64,000 nt of DNA from Arthrobacter pullicola (GCF_014836875.1 NZ_JACSQC010000001.1:1-64000), one strand, 5' to 3'; counted from the stretch's first letter, positions 51,075-61,446 are shown. A program made the numbers and translations. Notes: generated by a model from the letters alone, not told the origin.

Positions 51075-52070
51075 ATGGAAGAGATCAAGGAACCGGTGCA
51101 GCTGTCCCGCGCGGACGGCACCCTGAATCCCGCCGCCACAGGCTTCTCCCGCACTGCCCTGCACAGCTTCGCGCACCTGCCCTCGGGCCTGCGGCACGGC
51201 TGGCGGACCAAGCGCTGGGAGTACTGGGGTGTGCTGACACCGGAGCTTGCGGTCGACATGACGATCGTGCACCTGGACTACGCGGCCGCCCTGCAGCTCT
51301 ATGTCCTGGAGCGGGCCACCGGCAAGGAGATCAGCTATGACCCGCTGACCATACCGCCCGGTTCCACCGTCATCCTGCCCAACGCTGCACCCCCGCTGAC
51401 GGCTGTCGGAACCATGGGCGGGACGCATCTGCGCTTTCACGACGACGACGGCGGCACGCATCTTCGGGCTGTTTCGGAACGCATCGGCGTCGAACTCTAT
51501 GCACCCGCCGCCGGCGACGTGCTCGGCGTAGTGGTCCCCTGGTCGGATACCCGCTACCAGTACACGCTCAAGGACGTGGCCCGGGACGTCAGCGGTACCG
51601 TCACCGTGGATGGCCGGGAGTACCCGGTTGGCGGCGACGGCGCTTTCGCCGTGCTGGACCGCGGCCGGGGCCGCTGGCCCTACTCCAAGCGGTGGATCTG
51701 GGCGGCCGGCTCCGGAACCGTGGGCGGATCCCGGCTCGGCCTGCAGCTGGGCGGGCTGTGGACCGGCGGCACGCCGGCCACGGAGAACGCATTGATCGTG
51801 GACGGCGTGCTGCACCACTACGACGGCGAGCTGGAGTTCAGCTACGACCTCACCAATCCCATGGGACCGTGGCAGGTCCGCGGGGACTGGATCGACGCGG
51901 TGCTGACCCCGTTCCACCGGCGCCGGGCCGCCACGAACGCCGTGCTGGTGGCCTCAAAAATCTGGCAGGCCTTCGGTTCCTGGTCCGGCTGGGCTGCGTC
52001 GCCGGACGGCACCCGCTACCGGCTCGACGGCCTGGAAGGCTGGGTGGAGGAGGCACGGAACCGCTGGTAG
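51075..52070 (+). CDS. DUF2804 family protein
   Basis: 331 aa. EPVQLSRADGTLNPAATGFSR, LRHGWRTKRWEYWGV, SDTRYQYTLKDVARDVSGTVTVDG and WPYSKRWIWAAGSGTVGG then WQVRGDWIDAVLTPFHRR match DUF2804, a family of unknown function with a likely lipocalin-like beta barrel. TAGACT (51061-51066) ends 8 bases before the ATG with no ribosome-binding site, so the mRNA is probably leaderless. Confidence 0.82.
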   Translation: MEEIKEPVQLSRADGTLNPAATGFSRTALHSFAHLPSGLRHGWRTKRWEYWGVLTPELAVDMTIVHLDYAAALQLYVLERATGKEISYDPLTIPPGSTVILPNAAPPLTAVGTMGGTHLRFHDDDGGTHLRAVSERIGVELYAPAAGDVLGVVVPWSDTRYQYTLKDVARDVSGTVTVDGREYPVGGDGAFAVLDRGRGRWPYSKRWIWAAGSGTVGGSRLGLQLGGLWTGGTPATENALIVDGVLHHYDGELEFSYDLTNPMGPWQVRGDWIDAVLTPFHRRRAATNAVLVASKIWQAFGSWSGWAASPDGTRYRLDGLEGWVEEARNRW

Positions 52071-52136
52071 CTGTCCGGGTGATGTGGCAGCGTAGGCGCC
52101 CTTACGCGCTCGGTCCGTGGATGGGAGACTGGTCCG

Positions 52137-52166
52137 TTGACTCCCGAAGAACGCCGCTGCTAGGTT
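52137..52166 (+). promoter_or_regulatory. Promoter of the VOC gene
   Basis: TTGACT (52137-52142), 18 bases, TAGGTT (52161-52166); the VOC gene starts at 52204 after GAAGGAG. Confidence 0.6.
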
Positions 52167-52203
52167 CGCAGGTACTTTTTACGCGCCGTCGAAGGAGCCA
52201 GCC

Positions 52204-52569
52204 GTGAGCAGCAGATTCTCATCCCTCGCCCTCGATGCGGTTAACGTCCCTCTGCTGGCCGGGTTCTGGACCCGGGCGCTGGACTACCGGGTGGCCGAGG
52301 AGCTCGACGGTGGTATCAGCCTGGCCCCGCGAAATGGTTTCCTGGGCCCGCCACTCGACATCTTCCCCGTCCCCGAACCCAAAACAGCAAAGAACCGGCT
52401 GCACCTGGACCTGGTGCCGGATGGCTGCACCCAGGAGGAGGAAGTCGAGCGGCTGCTCGCCCTTGGCGCTGTCCTGGCCGACGTCGGCCAGGGACCGGAT
52501 GTGTCCTGGGTTGTGATGGCCGATCCGGAGGGCAACGAGTTCTGCATCCTCTCGGGGAGAACGGAGTAG
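52204..52569 (+). CDS. VOC (glyoxalase-like) family protein
   Basis: 121 aa from GTG 52204 with AAGGAG upstream. One vicinal-oxygen-chelate fold: VPLLAGFWTRALDYRVAEEL, KTAKNRLHLDLVPDG (metal His) and VMADPEGNEFCILSG (metal Glu). Members include glyoxalases and resistance proteins; the role here is unknown. Confidence 0.85.
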   Translation: MSSRFSSLALDAVNVPLLAGFWTRALDYRVAEELDGGISLAPRNGFLGPPLDIFPVPEPKTAKNRLHLDLVPDGCTQEEEVERLLALGAVLADVGQGPDVSWVVMADPEGNEFCILSGRTE

Positions 52570-52596
52570 GGCGCGGGGCTCTGTACCATCCAACAC

Positions 52597-52796
52597 ATGA
52601 ACACCGTCGAGATATCTGTCCGGCCTCCCGCCGAGAATGACGCCCGACGCCTGGCCGCGATTCACCTTGCAGCGTGGCGGGCAGCTACACCAGTCACGGC
52701 TGGGTCGACGACGGCGGTACTTGGGAGGACTGCCGGTTTGATCCTCCTGTCTCCGAAGTGCGGTACGGCCGTGTTTTCTCCTCGCCCTCGGCATAG
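52597..52796 (+). pseudogene. GNAT acetyltransferase remnant with internal deletion
   Basis: From ATG 52597 the first frame reads VEISVRPPAENDARRLAAIHLAAWRAAT, the normal N-terminus of a GNAT enzyme. From about 52684 a different frame reads SHGWVDDGGTWEDCRF, then DPPVSEVRYGRVF, ending TAG at 52796, which is the normal C-terminus of the same family (GWV-DG...EVRYRR). The roughly 100 central residues with the acetyl-CoA site are missing. TACCAT lies 7 bases before the ATG (leaderless type). The gene has been inactivated by a deletion that also shifts frame. Confidence 0.7.
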
Positions 52797-52832
52797 CAAA
52801 GGCCCCGCAGCCAAACGGCTGCGGGGCCTTTG
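52796..52832. terminator. Bidirectional terminator before purA
   Basis: GCAAAGGCCCCGCAGCC, loop AAA, then CGGCTGCGGGGCCTTTGC: a 17-bp perfect stem with A-rich and T-rich ends. It terminates purA (minus strand) and transcription from the left. Confidence 0.92.
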
Positions 52833-52841
52833 CTAAGGAAA

Positions 52842-54131
52842 CTATTCGCTGATCAGGTCGCGGATCACGATCGTCTGGTCGCGGTCCGGACCAACGCCGA
52901 TCGCGGAGAACCGGGTGCCGGAAAGCTTTTCCAGGGCCAGCACGTAGTTGCGGGCGTTCTCCGGCAGGTCATCGAGCGTCTTGGCGCCGGTGATGTCCTC
53001 GGTCCAGCCGTCGAAGTACTCGAAGACCGGCTTGGCGTGGTGGAAGTCGGTCTGCGTCATCGGCATCTCGTCGAACCGAACGCCGTCGACGTCGTAGGCA
53101 ACGCAGACCGGGATCTTCTCGATGCCGGTGAGCACGTCCAGTTTGGTCACAAAGTAGTCCGTGAAGCCGTTGACGCGGGAAGCGTGGCGCGCCAGCACGG
53201 CGTCGTACCAGCCGCAGCGGCGCGGGCGCCCGGTGTTCACACCGAACTCGCCGCCGGTCTTCTGCAGGTACAGGCCCATGTCATCGAAGAGTTCGGTGGG
53301 GAACGGGCCGGCGCCAACGCGGGTGGTGTAGGCCTTGATGATGCCCACGGCGCGGTTGATGCGGGTGGGGCCGATGCCGGAGCCCACCGATGCGCCGCCG
53401 GCGGTCGGGTTGGAGGAGGTCACAAACGGGTAGGTGCCGTGGTCAACGTCCAGGAACGTGGCCTGGCCGCCTTCCATCAGGATGACCTTGTCTTCGTCGA
53501 GGGCCTTGTTCAGCTCGTAGACCGAGTCGATGACCATCGGGCGCAGCCGGTCCGCGTAGGAGAGGAAGTACTCCACCGTTTCTTCGACGTCCACGTCGCG
53601 GCGGTTGTAGACCTTCAGCAGCAGCTGGTTCTTCTGCCGCAGCGAACCTTCGACCTTCTGCCGCAGGATCGACTCGTCGAAGATGTCCTGCACGCGGATG
53701 CCGAGACGCGCCACCTTGTCGATGTAGGCCGGGCCGATGCCGCGTCCGGTGGTGCCGATGGCACGCTTGCCCAGGAAGCGTTCGGTGACCTTGTCCATGA
53801 CCTGGTGGAACGGAGCAACAAGGTGGGCGTTGGCGGAGATCCGCAGCTTCGAGGTATCCGCCCCCCGTGCCTCAAGGCCGTCGATTTCGGCGAACAGCGC
53901 CTCGAGGTTCACCACGCAGCCGTTGCCGATGACAGGAATTGCGTTGGGGCTGAGGATGCCGGCGGGCAGCAGCTTCAGTTCGTACTTTTCACCGCCGACG
54001 ACGACGGTGTGGCCGGCATTGTTTCCGCCGTTGGGCTTGACGACGTAATCGACGCGGCCGCCGAGAAGGTCGGTGGCCTTACCTTTACCCTCGTCGCCCC
54101 ACTGGGCGCCGACGATGACAATTGCTGGCAT
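52842..54131 (-). CDS. purA: Adenylosuccinate synthetase
   Basis: 429 aa from ATG 54131, after GGGGGAGG; the longer start at 54146 is unlikely. It joins IMP and aspartate using GTP in AMP synthesis. [14 protein letters not shown] at the N-terminus is the signature, with [45 protein letters not shown] and [12 protein letters not shown] following. It is monocistronic, with a strong terminator 10 bases after its stop. Confidence 0.97.
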   Translation of the reverse strand: MPAIVIVGAQWGDEGKGKATDLLGGRVDYVVKPNGGNNAGHTVVVGGEKYELKLLPAGILSPNAIPVIGNGCVVNLEALFAEIDGLEARGADTSKLRISANAHLVAPFHQVMDKVTERFLGKRAIGTTGRGIGPAYIDKVARLGIRVQDIFDESILRQKVEGSLRQKNQLLLKVYNRRDVDVEETVEYFLSYADRLRPMVIDSVYELNKALDEDKVILMEGGQATFLDVDHGTYPFVTSSNPTAGGASVGSGIGPTRINRAVGIIKAYTTRVGAGPFPTELFDDMGLYLQKTGGEFGVNTGRPRRCGWYDAVLARHASRVNGFTDYFVTKLDVLTGIEKIPVCVAYDVDGVRFDEMPMTQTDFHHAKPVFEYFDGWTEDITGAKTLDDLPENARNYVLALEKLSGTRFSAIGVGPDRDQTIVIRDLISE

Positions 54132-54315
54132 GGGATCCTCCCCCATTAGTTACGTTAGGGAGCCGCGCCAGGCGCTGAACCGCTACCGTGCATGAGAACG
54201 CCCCTGCACTCGTGGCGTGGAACACGCTCAAGCTGCGGGGCTCTTACCAGTCAAGTTTAGCCGATCTCCAGCCCGCCCCCTCCGGAAGCGGCCCGCCGGG
54301 CGTACGGTTTAAGCC

Positions 54316-55017
54316 ATGGAGCGCTTCCGCGGCTATATTGCCGGGCTGGGCACCGCCTCCGGAACCCGCCTGGTTGTGGGCCACTGGCCCGACTCTCCGT
54401 TCGGTCCTTTCACCGACGTGATGGTGGAGAACCGCTTCGGTTCCCGCCTGCTGCTGGCCCCTGACGAAAACATTGCCCGGTACGTTTCCGCCACGTATTC
54501 CTTCGACGCTGTGGACGTTGTCCCCGTCAGCGCGCGGCTCGAGGGCGGGACTCTGACTGTCGACGGCGGTCCGCTGCGCCTGCGGGCCAAACTGGGCCGG
54601 GTGACTTTCCTGGGCCGCATGCTGCAGACCGTGCCGGCGCCGCTGGCAGTGCATCCACTCTGGCTGCGGGCCCTGAACCCGCTGGCCGGCCTGATCGTGC
54701 GCGGCGTGCAGACCGCGGGAACCACCGGGGACCGGCTGGAGTATTACGGCGTACGCTCCATCCGGCGTGTCACCGCGGCGGAGTGTTCCTGGAATGGGAA
54801 GGACCTTGGGCAGCTGGCCCCGGTCAGCCCGCCGGTGCGGTTCGGATTCTCATCGGTGCCGGTCCGGCCGCAGATCCTCGCCGTCACCACCACCATCACC
54901 GCCCGCGAGGCGCGAACCGAAGTGAGTGGGCCATGGAGAACCGTTTTCATCCGCATGCCGAATCCGTCTGGTCTTACCCGCGCCCGCCCCGGGTCGAACC
55001 GAGCGATGAGTCCGTAG
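54316..55017 (+). CDS. Conserved hypothetical protein
   Basis: 233 aa. MERFRGYIAGLGTASGTRLVVGHW, DVMVENRFGSRLLLAP, SFDAVDVVPVSA and LWLRALNPLAGLIVRGVQTAG are ordered, non-repetitive sequence, with no recognised domain. TACGGT ends 7 bases before ATG 54316, suggesting a leaderless mRNA. The last 30 residues overlap the DUF427 gene by 85 bases and look unlike coding sequence of this frame; a shift of one base near 54900 would end the protein at TGA 54923, just before the DUF427 ATG. A frameshift or sequencing error is possible. Confidence 0.65.
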   Translation: MERFRGYIAGLGTASGTRLVVGHWPDSPFGPFTDVMVENRFGSRLLLAPDENIARYVSATYSFDAVDVVPVSARLEGGTLTVDGGPLRLRAKLGRVTFLGRMLQTVPAPLAVHPLWLRALNPLAGLIVRGVQTAGTTGDRLEYYGVRSIRRVTAAECSWNGKDLGQLAPVSPPVRFGFSSVPVRPQILAVTTTITAREARTEVSGPWRTVFIRMPNPSGLTRARPGSNRAMSP

Positions 55018-55418
55018 AGGTCTGGCTGGGCGGGACGCTGGTGGCGCAGACCTCCTCGGCGCTGCGGGTGCTGGAAACCAGCCATCCGCCGGTCTACTAC
55101 CTGCCCCTGAACGCCTTCGCCCCGGGGGTGCTGCACCCGGTGCCGGGCGTGACCCATTGCGAATTCAAAGGTGCTGCCTCCTATTACGACGTCGTCTCCG
55201 GCGGCCACCGTGCCGCGCGGGCCGCCTGGGCCTATCCGCACCCGGCCCCCGGTTACGAGGAGCTGGCCGATACGGCCGCCCTGTACCCGGGGCTGATGGA
55301 CTCTGTGCGGGTGGACGGCGAGGAGGTGCAGCCGCAGGACGGCGACTTTTACGGCGGCTGGATTACCAGCCGCGTGACCGGCCCGTTCAAGGGCCCGCCG
55401 GGCACCTGGGGCTGGTAA
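54933..55418 (+). CDS. DUF427 domain protein
   Basis: 161 aa from ATG 54933. VWLGGTLVAQTSSALRVLETSHPPVYYLPLNAF and CEFKGAASYYDVVSGGHRAARAAWAYPHP are DUF427 hallmarks, a small beta-fold family of unknown function. It follows and overlaps the hypothetical gene at 54316. A dyad terminator lies at 55448. Confidence 0.85.
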   Translation: MENRFHPHAESVWSYPRPPRVEPSDESVEVWLGGTLVAQTSSALRVLETSHPPVYYLPLNAFAPGVLHPVPGVTHCEFKGAASYYDVVSGGHRAARAAWAYPHPAPGYEELADTAALYPGLMDSVRVDGEEVQPQDGDFYGGWITSRVTGPFKGPPGTWGW

Positions 55419-55447
55419 CCGCCGTCGGCCCTCACCGGCTAAACACT

Positions 55448-55479
55448 GGAGGCGCCCTCCCGCTGGGGAAGGCGCCTCC
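55448..55479. terminator. Bidirectional terminator
   Basis: GGAGGCGCC (55448-55456) and GGCGCCTCC (55471-55479), with further pairing of CTCCC and GGGGAA in the loop. It lies between the convergent DUF427 and DUF3151 genes. Confidence 0.75.
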
Positions 55480-55506
55480 GGTGATGTTTCAGCTGGTGCT
55501 GTTCAG

Positions 55507-55928
55507 TTATGCGGCTTCGATCGCGGCCTTGGCGGCTGGGTCGGAGCTGTCCAGGAACTTCTCGATCCGGTCCACTTCTTCGGCCTCATTGATAGCGGCG
55601 GCCGCGCGGCCCAGGGCGTACAGCGCACGCAGGAACCCGCGGTTCGGTTCGTGCTCCCACGGGATGGGTCCGGCGCCGCGCCAGCCGGCCCGGCGCAGGG
55701 CGTCCAGACCGCGGTGGTAGCCCACGCGGGCGTAGGCGTAGGACTCCACGGGCTGGCCCTCGGCGTAGGCTTCGTCGGCCAGCAGCGCCCAGACCAGGGA
55801 GGACGTGGGGAACTGAGCTGCCAGGTCCACGGGCTCATCCCCGGCGGCGAGGCGGGCCAGGACGTCCGTTTCCTCGGGCAGGTAGGTGGGCTCGGGACCA
55901 AGCAGGTTCTTGCGGAATTCGTCTGACA

Positions 55929-55929
<1 letters not shown>
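55507..55929 (-). CDS. DUF3151 family protein
   Basis: 140 aa. LLGPEPTYLPEETDVLARLAAG, SSLVWALLADEAY, ESYAYARVGYHRGLDALRRAGWRGAGPIPWEHEPNRGFLRALYALGRAA identify DUF3151. It is all helical with TPR-like character and of unknown function. ATG 55929 overlaps the fba stop by one base (TAATG); the fba-DUF3151 pairing is common in actinobacteria. Confidence 0.9.
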
Positions 55930-56948
<1,019 letters not shown>

Positions 56949-57063
56949 GCTGACTCCTTAGCGAAGTTGAGAAAATGCGGCAGGGCCGGGCCCTCTTTGG
57001 CTCCTCCCATCCTAGCCACAAGTGCCCCGGGAGCAGCAGGGTGGCTAAAGTCCTTCCCCGGGG

Positions 57064-57735
57064 TCAGGAGACTTTCTGCCCGAAGACGTGCCGGCGGACC
57101 CAGCCGTGCATCGCAATGGCGGCCGCCGCGGAGGCGTTCATGGAGCGGGTGGAGCCAAACTGCGCGATCGAGAGGGTGGCTTCGGCCGCTGCGTGGACTT
57201 CCGGCGTCAGGCCGGGGCCTTCCTGGCCGAAGACCAGGACAGCGTTACGCGGCAGGTCGTAGGTTTCCAGCGGCACGGAGTCCGGGAAGTTATCAATCCC
57301 GATGATCGCCAGACCCTCGGACCGGGCCCATTCGGTGAAGTCCTCCACCGTCGGGTGGTGCCGGACGTGCTGGTAGCGGTCGGTGACCATGGCTCCGCGC
57401 CGGTTCCACCGGCGTCGTCCAATGATGTGCACTTCCTTGGCCATAAAAGCGTTGGCCGTGCGCACCACCGACCCGATGTTCAGGTCGTGCTGCCAGTTTT
57501 CGATGGCGACGTGGAATTCATGGCGCTTGGTGTCCAGGTCCGCAACAATCGCGTCTTGCTTCCAGTAGCGGTATTCATCCACCACGTTCCGGCGGTCGCC
57601 GGCGGCCAGCAGTTCAGGGTCCCAGTGCTCCCCCTCGGGCCAGGGCCCTTCCCACGGCCCGACGCCGACCTCGGGGACTGCGGGGTCCACCGGTCCGGGT
57701 TCGGGAACGGGTAATGTTTCAGGGCTCTCTATCAC
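57064..57735 (-). CDS. TrmH/SpoU family RNA 2'-O-methyltransferase
   Basis: 223 aa. The knot fold motifs are present: NIGSVVRTANAFMAKEVHIIGRR (motif 1), NAVLVFGQEGPGLTPEV (motif 2) and LSIAQFGSTRSMNASAAAAIAMH (motif 3). It transfers a methyl group from SAM to a ribose 2'-OH of tRNA or rRNA; the target is unknown. GTG 57735 lies six bases after TACGCT on the minus strand, suggesting a leaderless mRNA. Confidence 0.9.
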   Translation of the reverse strand: MIESPETLPVPEPGPVDPAVPEVGVGPWEGPWPEGEHWDPELLAAGDRRNVVDEYRYWKQDAIVADLDTKRHEFHVAIENWQHDLNIGSVVRTANAFMAKEVHIIGRRRWNRRGAMVTDRYQHVRHHPTVEDFTEWARSEGLAIIGIDNFPDSVPLETYDLPRNAVLVFGQEGPGLTPEVHAAAEATLSIAQFGSTRSMNASAAAAIAMHGWVRRHVFGQKVS

Positions 57736-57855
57736 CCTTCCAGCGTAAGGTGAAAGACTGGACCATCCCGCATCCGCACCGGGCGGAGCAGGTCTGTGCC
57801 GGCGCCGTTAGGGCGCACGCAGTCCTGCCAGGAGTAAGCGCAGGAAGAGGGAACC

Positions 57856-58647
57856 GTGGGCGAAAACGAAAACATCGAGTGCTGGCTGACCGACATGGAC
57901 GGGGTGCTGGTTCATGAGAACCAGCCGATCCCCGGGGCTTCGGAGCTGATCAACCGCTGGGTGGACACCTCCAAGCGGTTCCTGGTGCTGACAAATAACT
58001 CGATCTACACGCCCCGGGACCTGGCCGCCCGGCTGCATGCTTCCGGCCTGGAGGTCCCGGAGGAGAACCTCTGGACCTCTGCCCTGGCCACTGCGGAGTT
58101 CCTGAAGGACCAGCTCAAGAACTCCTCTTCTCCGGGCCGCGCCTTCGTGATCGGCGAGGCGGGACTGACGACGGCGCTGCATGAGGCGGGGCTGATCCTC
58201 ACCGACACGAACCCGGACTACGTGGTCCTGGGCGAAACCCGGACCTACTCCTTCGGCACCATCACCAAGGCCATCCGGCTGATCCTGGACGGCGCCCGGT
58301 TCATTGCCACCAATCCGGATGTCACCGGCCCTTCCGCGGAGGGACCTATCCCGGCGACCGGTGCGATTGCGGCACTGATCACCGCCGCCACGGACCGCGT
58401 GCCCTACATTGTGGGCAAGCCGAATCCCATGATGTTCCGCTCGGCCATGAACAAGATCGACGCGCACTCGGAAACCACCGGCATGATCGGGGACCGGATG
58501 GACACGGACATCGTCGCCGGCATCGAGGCCGGGCTGACCACCGTGCTGGTGCTCTCCGGAATCACGCAGCGGGAAGATATCAGCCGCTATCCGTTCCGCC
58601 CGTCCCAGGTGATCAACTCCGTGGCGGACCTGATCAACACGGTCTAG
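57856..58647 (+). CDS. HAD family phosphatase, NagD-like
   Basis: 263 aa from GTG 57856 after AAGAGGGA. Class IIA HAD: DMDGVLVHENQPIPGASELI (nucleophile Asp), VLTNNSIYT, GKPNPMMFRSAMN (Lys) and MIGDRMDTDIVAGIEAGLTTVLVLSG. It probably hydrolyses a sugar or nucleotide monophosphate. Its TAG stop overlaps the stop of the convergent hydrolase (CTAG, 58644-58647). Confidence 0.9.
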   Translation: MGENENIECWLTDMDGVLVHENQPIPGASELINRWVDTSKRFLVLTNNSIYTPRDLAARLHASGLEVPEENLWTSALATAEFLKDQLKNSSSPGRAFVIGEAGLTTALHEAGLILTDTNPDYVVLGETRTYSFGTITKAIRLILDGARFIATNPDVTGPSAEGPIPATGAIAALITAATDRVPYIVGKPNPMMFRSAMNKIDAHSETTGMIGDRMDTDIVAGIEAGLTTVLVLSGITQREDISRYPFRPSQVINSVADLINTV

Positions 58648-59651
58648 AACGGCGTTTTGCTGCCGCCCCCGCCGGTGGCCGGCAGGGGTGCGTAAGTGTC
58701 CAGGATGTTTTGGACCACCCGCTGATAGATCACCGGATTCCACTGTGGACTGGCGTGGGCCGGACGCGCGCCCTCGGTGATCAGGGCGTTGGACACCATG
58801 TTCTGCGGGAACAGTTCGGTCCAGCGCTGCCGGGCGGTGTAATAATTCACCGTGGTGTCATCCGGGTTGCCCAGGAACGCCAGCTCGGCCTTCCCGATGC
58901 CGCCGGCGAAGGCTGCTGCGTTGTAGTGGTAAATGTAGGACGATTCCGACTGGATCAGGGTGCTCGACGGAGCCAGCGGCGAGAGCTGCTCCAGCGTCTG
59001 GTCCGCGATGGTGCTCCAGCTGCGTTCGTCCTTGTGCAGGATCCGCTCTCCCAGCTCGTACCCGCCGCGCAGGGCACTGGGGATCCGCGCGCCGGCCTCG
59101 TAGAGGAAGACCACGCCCCGGATCATGCCGGCGTCCAGCACATCGAACCGGCCGGACGGGCTGGAGTCCAGGATGATGATTTCCACCTGCACACCGCGGG
59201 CCAGCAGCCGTGCGGCAATTTCGACCGCGAGCATCCCGCCGAAGCTGTGCCCGTAGAAGTAGACGCGGTTAATCCGGCGGTTGCGGATGTAGCGGAACAC
59301 CTCGGCCTCCACGGTGTCCACGTCCAGGCCCTTATTGGAGTAGCCGACGGCGGCCATCTGCCCGCGGCTGGCCAGGGCCGGGCGCAGCGAGTTGAGGATC
59401 CAGACGGCTTCTTCCCAACTGGTCTTGTACCCGGGAAAGAGGAACCACATGGCCCGCGGGAAGCGGGCGGCCGCTTCGTCGTCGCGCACCGGGAGGATTT
59501 CCAGTTCCTCTCGGCCCTCCTGGATGAGCCGGGTGACAAACAGGTCCGTGGCCAGCGTCAGGCCCGCGGCAGCTCCCACCAGGAACCGCCGCCGCGAGTA
59601 GCGTCCAAGGTCCGACGCCGAGCGCAGGACCTTTTTTGGGTCATCGGTCAT
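58644..59651 (-). CDS. Alpha/beta hydrolase with Tat-like signal
   Basis: 335 aa. N-terminal YSRRRFLVGAAAGLTLATDL is a twin-arginine motif plus a hydrophobic core, suggesting export or membrane anchoring. The catalytic Ser is in YGHSFGGMLAVEIAA; a strand with LDSSPSGRFD follows; the acid and His are less certain, His perhaps in RPAHASPQ. The thioesterase-like GHSFGG elbow suggests an ester or thioester substrate. It converges on the HAD gene and precedes nothing else; pyrE lies 24 bases upstream on the same strand. Confidence 0.78.
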   Translation of the reverse strand: MTDDPKKVLRSASDLGRYSRRRFLVGAAAGLTLATDLFVTRLIQEGREELEILPVRDDEAAARFPRAMWFLFPGYKTSWEEAVWILNSLRPALASRGQMAAVGYSNKGLDVDTVEAEVFRYIRNRRINRVYFYGHSFGGMLAVEIAARLLARGVQVEIIILDSSPSGRFDVLDAGMIRGVVFLYEAGARIPSALRGGYELGERILHKDERSWSTIADQTLEQLSPLAPSSTLIQSESSYIYHYNAAAFAGGIGKAELAFLGNPDDTTVNYYTARQRWTELFPQNMVSNALITEGARPAHASPQWNPVIYQRVVQNILDTYAPLPATGGGGSKTPF

Positions 59652-59675
59652 AGGCTCCCGCTGCAGGTGTTGGAC

Positions 59676-60245
59676 CTAGTCGAGTCCGAGCTCGTCCTTA
59701 CCGAACGCGAACAGGTACGGGACTCCGGCTTCGGCTTCGATCCGTTCCTTGGCACCGGTGTCGCGGTCCACGATTACCGCGACGGCCACCACGTTACCGC
59801 CCGCCTTGCGGACACCTTCGACGGCGGCCAGCGCGGATCCGCCGGTGGTCGAGGTGTCTTCCAGCACGACGACGTCGCGGCCGGAGACGTCCGGGCCTTC
59901 AACCTGGCGGCCCATGCCGTAGGACTTCTGCGCTTTGCGGACGACGAAGGCGTCAACGGTGCCGCCGCTGCGGGCCGAAGCGTTCATCACTGCTGTGCCG
60001 ACGGGGTCGGCGCCCATTGTCAGGCCGCCGGCGCTCTGGAAGCTGATGCCTGCGGATTCGATCATGTCCAGCATGACTTCGCCAACCAGCTGGGAGGCCT
60101 CGTGCTGCAGCGTGACGCGGCGCAGGTCAATGTAGTAATCGGCTTCCTTGCCGCTGGAGAGGATCACCTTTCCACGCACCACCGCCAGTTCCTTGATCAG
60201 TTCCAGGAGGCGGGCACGGGACGCGGCGGTCTGCGGGGAAGTCAT
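59676..60245 (-). CDS. pyrE: Orotate phosphoribosyltransferase
   Basis: 189 aa from ATG 60245; the frame opens at 60302. It joins orotate and PRPP to give OMP. ILSSGKEADYYIDLRRVTLQ near the start, GGLTMGADPVGTAV, RKAQKSYGMGRQVEG and the PRPP loop VVVLEDTSTTGGSALAAVEGVR are diagnostic. It is separate from the rest of the pyr genes here and divergent from nadE. Confidence 0.95.
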   Translation of the reverse strand: MTSPQTAASRARLLELIKELAVVRGKVILSSGKEADYYIDLRRVTLQHEASQLVGEVMLDMIESAGISFQSAGGLTMGADPVGTAVMNASARSGGTVDAFVVRKAQKSYGMGRQVEGPDVSGRDVVVLEDTSTTGGSALAAVEGVRKAGGNVVAVAVIVDRDTGAKERIEAEAGVPYLFAFGKDELGLD

Positions 60246-60339
60246 GGTCCCAATCCTATCGGAGCACCCCGGCCCGTCCCGGGTCAGGCCAGCCGCACCC
60301 ACCCCCTCCGGGCCCAGTGATTCGCATCACGCGCTGCGC

Positions 60340-60397
60340 TGAGCCTGCTGGACTGAACCGCCGGGACTGAACCTGCTGGATTGAGCCTGCGTTGGAT
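60340..60397. repeat. 14-bp tandem repeat upstream of nadE
   Basis: Units 60340-60353, 60354-60367, 60368-60381 and a 16-base variant 60382-60397, consensus TGAACCTGCTGGAY. The last unit runs into the TAGGCT box that appears to be the nadE -10, so copy number could alter the promoter. Confidence 0.75.
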
Positions 60398-60409
60398 AGG
60401 CTGAACGCC

Positions 60410-61234
60410 ATGCGTGAACTACAAGCACAAATCATTGCCGAAATGGGTGTGCAGCCCAGCATCGATCCGGCCGCGGAGATCCGCCGGCGGGTGGACTTCC
60501 TTAAGGAGTACATGCTCGCTTCCCGCACCGCGGGATTCGTGCTGGGCATCAGCGGCGGGGTGGATTCCACCCTGGCCGGACGGCTGGCCCAGCTGGCCGT
60601 CGAAGAGCTGGACGCCGAGGGCACCGACGCCAACTTCATCGCCCTCCGCCTGCCCTACCGCGTGCAGCACGATGAGGACGATGCGCAGGCCGCCCTGGAC
60701 TTCATCCGGCCCAAAACCTCCTGGGTCTACAACATCGGGGAAGCGGTGGACGGCTTCGAAAAGGAGTACGCCGCCATGTCCGGCGGCGAGACCATCAGCG
60801 ACTTCAACAAGGGCAACATCAAGGCGCGGGTGCGCATGACCGCCCAGTACGCCGTCGGCGGCCAGCACAACCTGCTGGTCATCGGCACCGATCACGGCGC
60901 CGAATCGGTCACCGGGTTCTTCACCAAGTACGGCGACGGCGGCGCGGACATCCTGCCGCTGTTCGGCCTCAACAAGCGCCAGGTCCGTCAGCTGCTTTCC
61001 GCCCTGGGTGCCTCGGACGCCCTGGTCGGCAAGGTCCCGACGGCAGACCTGCTTGACGGTGTCCCCGGCCAGACGGACGAAACGGAACTGGGCATCACCT
61101 ACGACCAGATCGACGACTACCTCGAGGGCCGCGGCGTCTCCGGGGAAACCGCCGAGAAGATAGAGAAGCGGTACCTGGCGACCCGCCACAAGCGCACCAC
61201 GCCGGTTTCCATTCTCGATTCCTGGTGGAAGTAG
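60410..61234 (+). CDS. nadE: NH3-dependent NAD synthetase
   Basis: 274 aa from ATG 60410, chosen because the product begins [20 protein letters not shown] as in the family. It amidates deamido-NAD with ATP. P-loop SGGVDST in [18 protein letters not shown], then [61 protein letters not shown]. There is no glutaminase domain. TAGGCT (60396-60401) is 8 bases before the ATG and no ribosome-binding site is seen, so the mRNA is probably leaderless. Bases 61235-61446 after it hold no gene. Confidence 0.96.
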   Translation: MRELQAQIIAEMGVQPSIDPAAEIRRRVDFLKEYMLASRTAGFVLGISGGVDSTLAGRLAQLAVEELDAEGTDANFIALRLPYRVQHDEDDAQAALDFIRPKTSWVYNIGEAVDGFEKEYAAMSGGETISDFNKGNIKARVRMTAQYAVGGQHNLLVIGTDHGAESVTGFFTKYGDGGADILPLFGLNKRQVRQLLSALGASDALVGKVPTADLLDGVPGQTDETELGITYDQIDDYLEGRGVSGETAEKIEKRYLATRHKRTTPVSILDSWWK

Positions 61235-61446
61235 GTTCCCCACGCCCGTGTTTCCGGTCCGCCCGCCGGGCGGGACGGAACGGCGGCAACGAAACTCCTT
61301 GCTCGCAGAGCTCGCCGGAGTATTAAAGCCGCCTTATCCGCCCCGTCCGGAGGGCTGTCGACTGGGTCCCACAGTGGTGCGCGGGCCAGATATGGGAGCG
61401 CAGGCCGTTAGTACTGCTGCGGCGGTTGCTGGCCCGGGCGAGGTGC

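Noticed and set aside
54783-54932. Extended N-terminus of DUF427 with five consecutive His
   Set aside because: This stretch is another frame of the hypothetical gene at 54316; the His run is a by-product of CACCACCACCATCAC.
61235-61446. Possible gene or RNA between nadE and the thiolase
   Set aside because: Only a short GC hairpin (CCGCCCGCCGGGCGG) and chance open frames without motifs.
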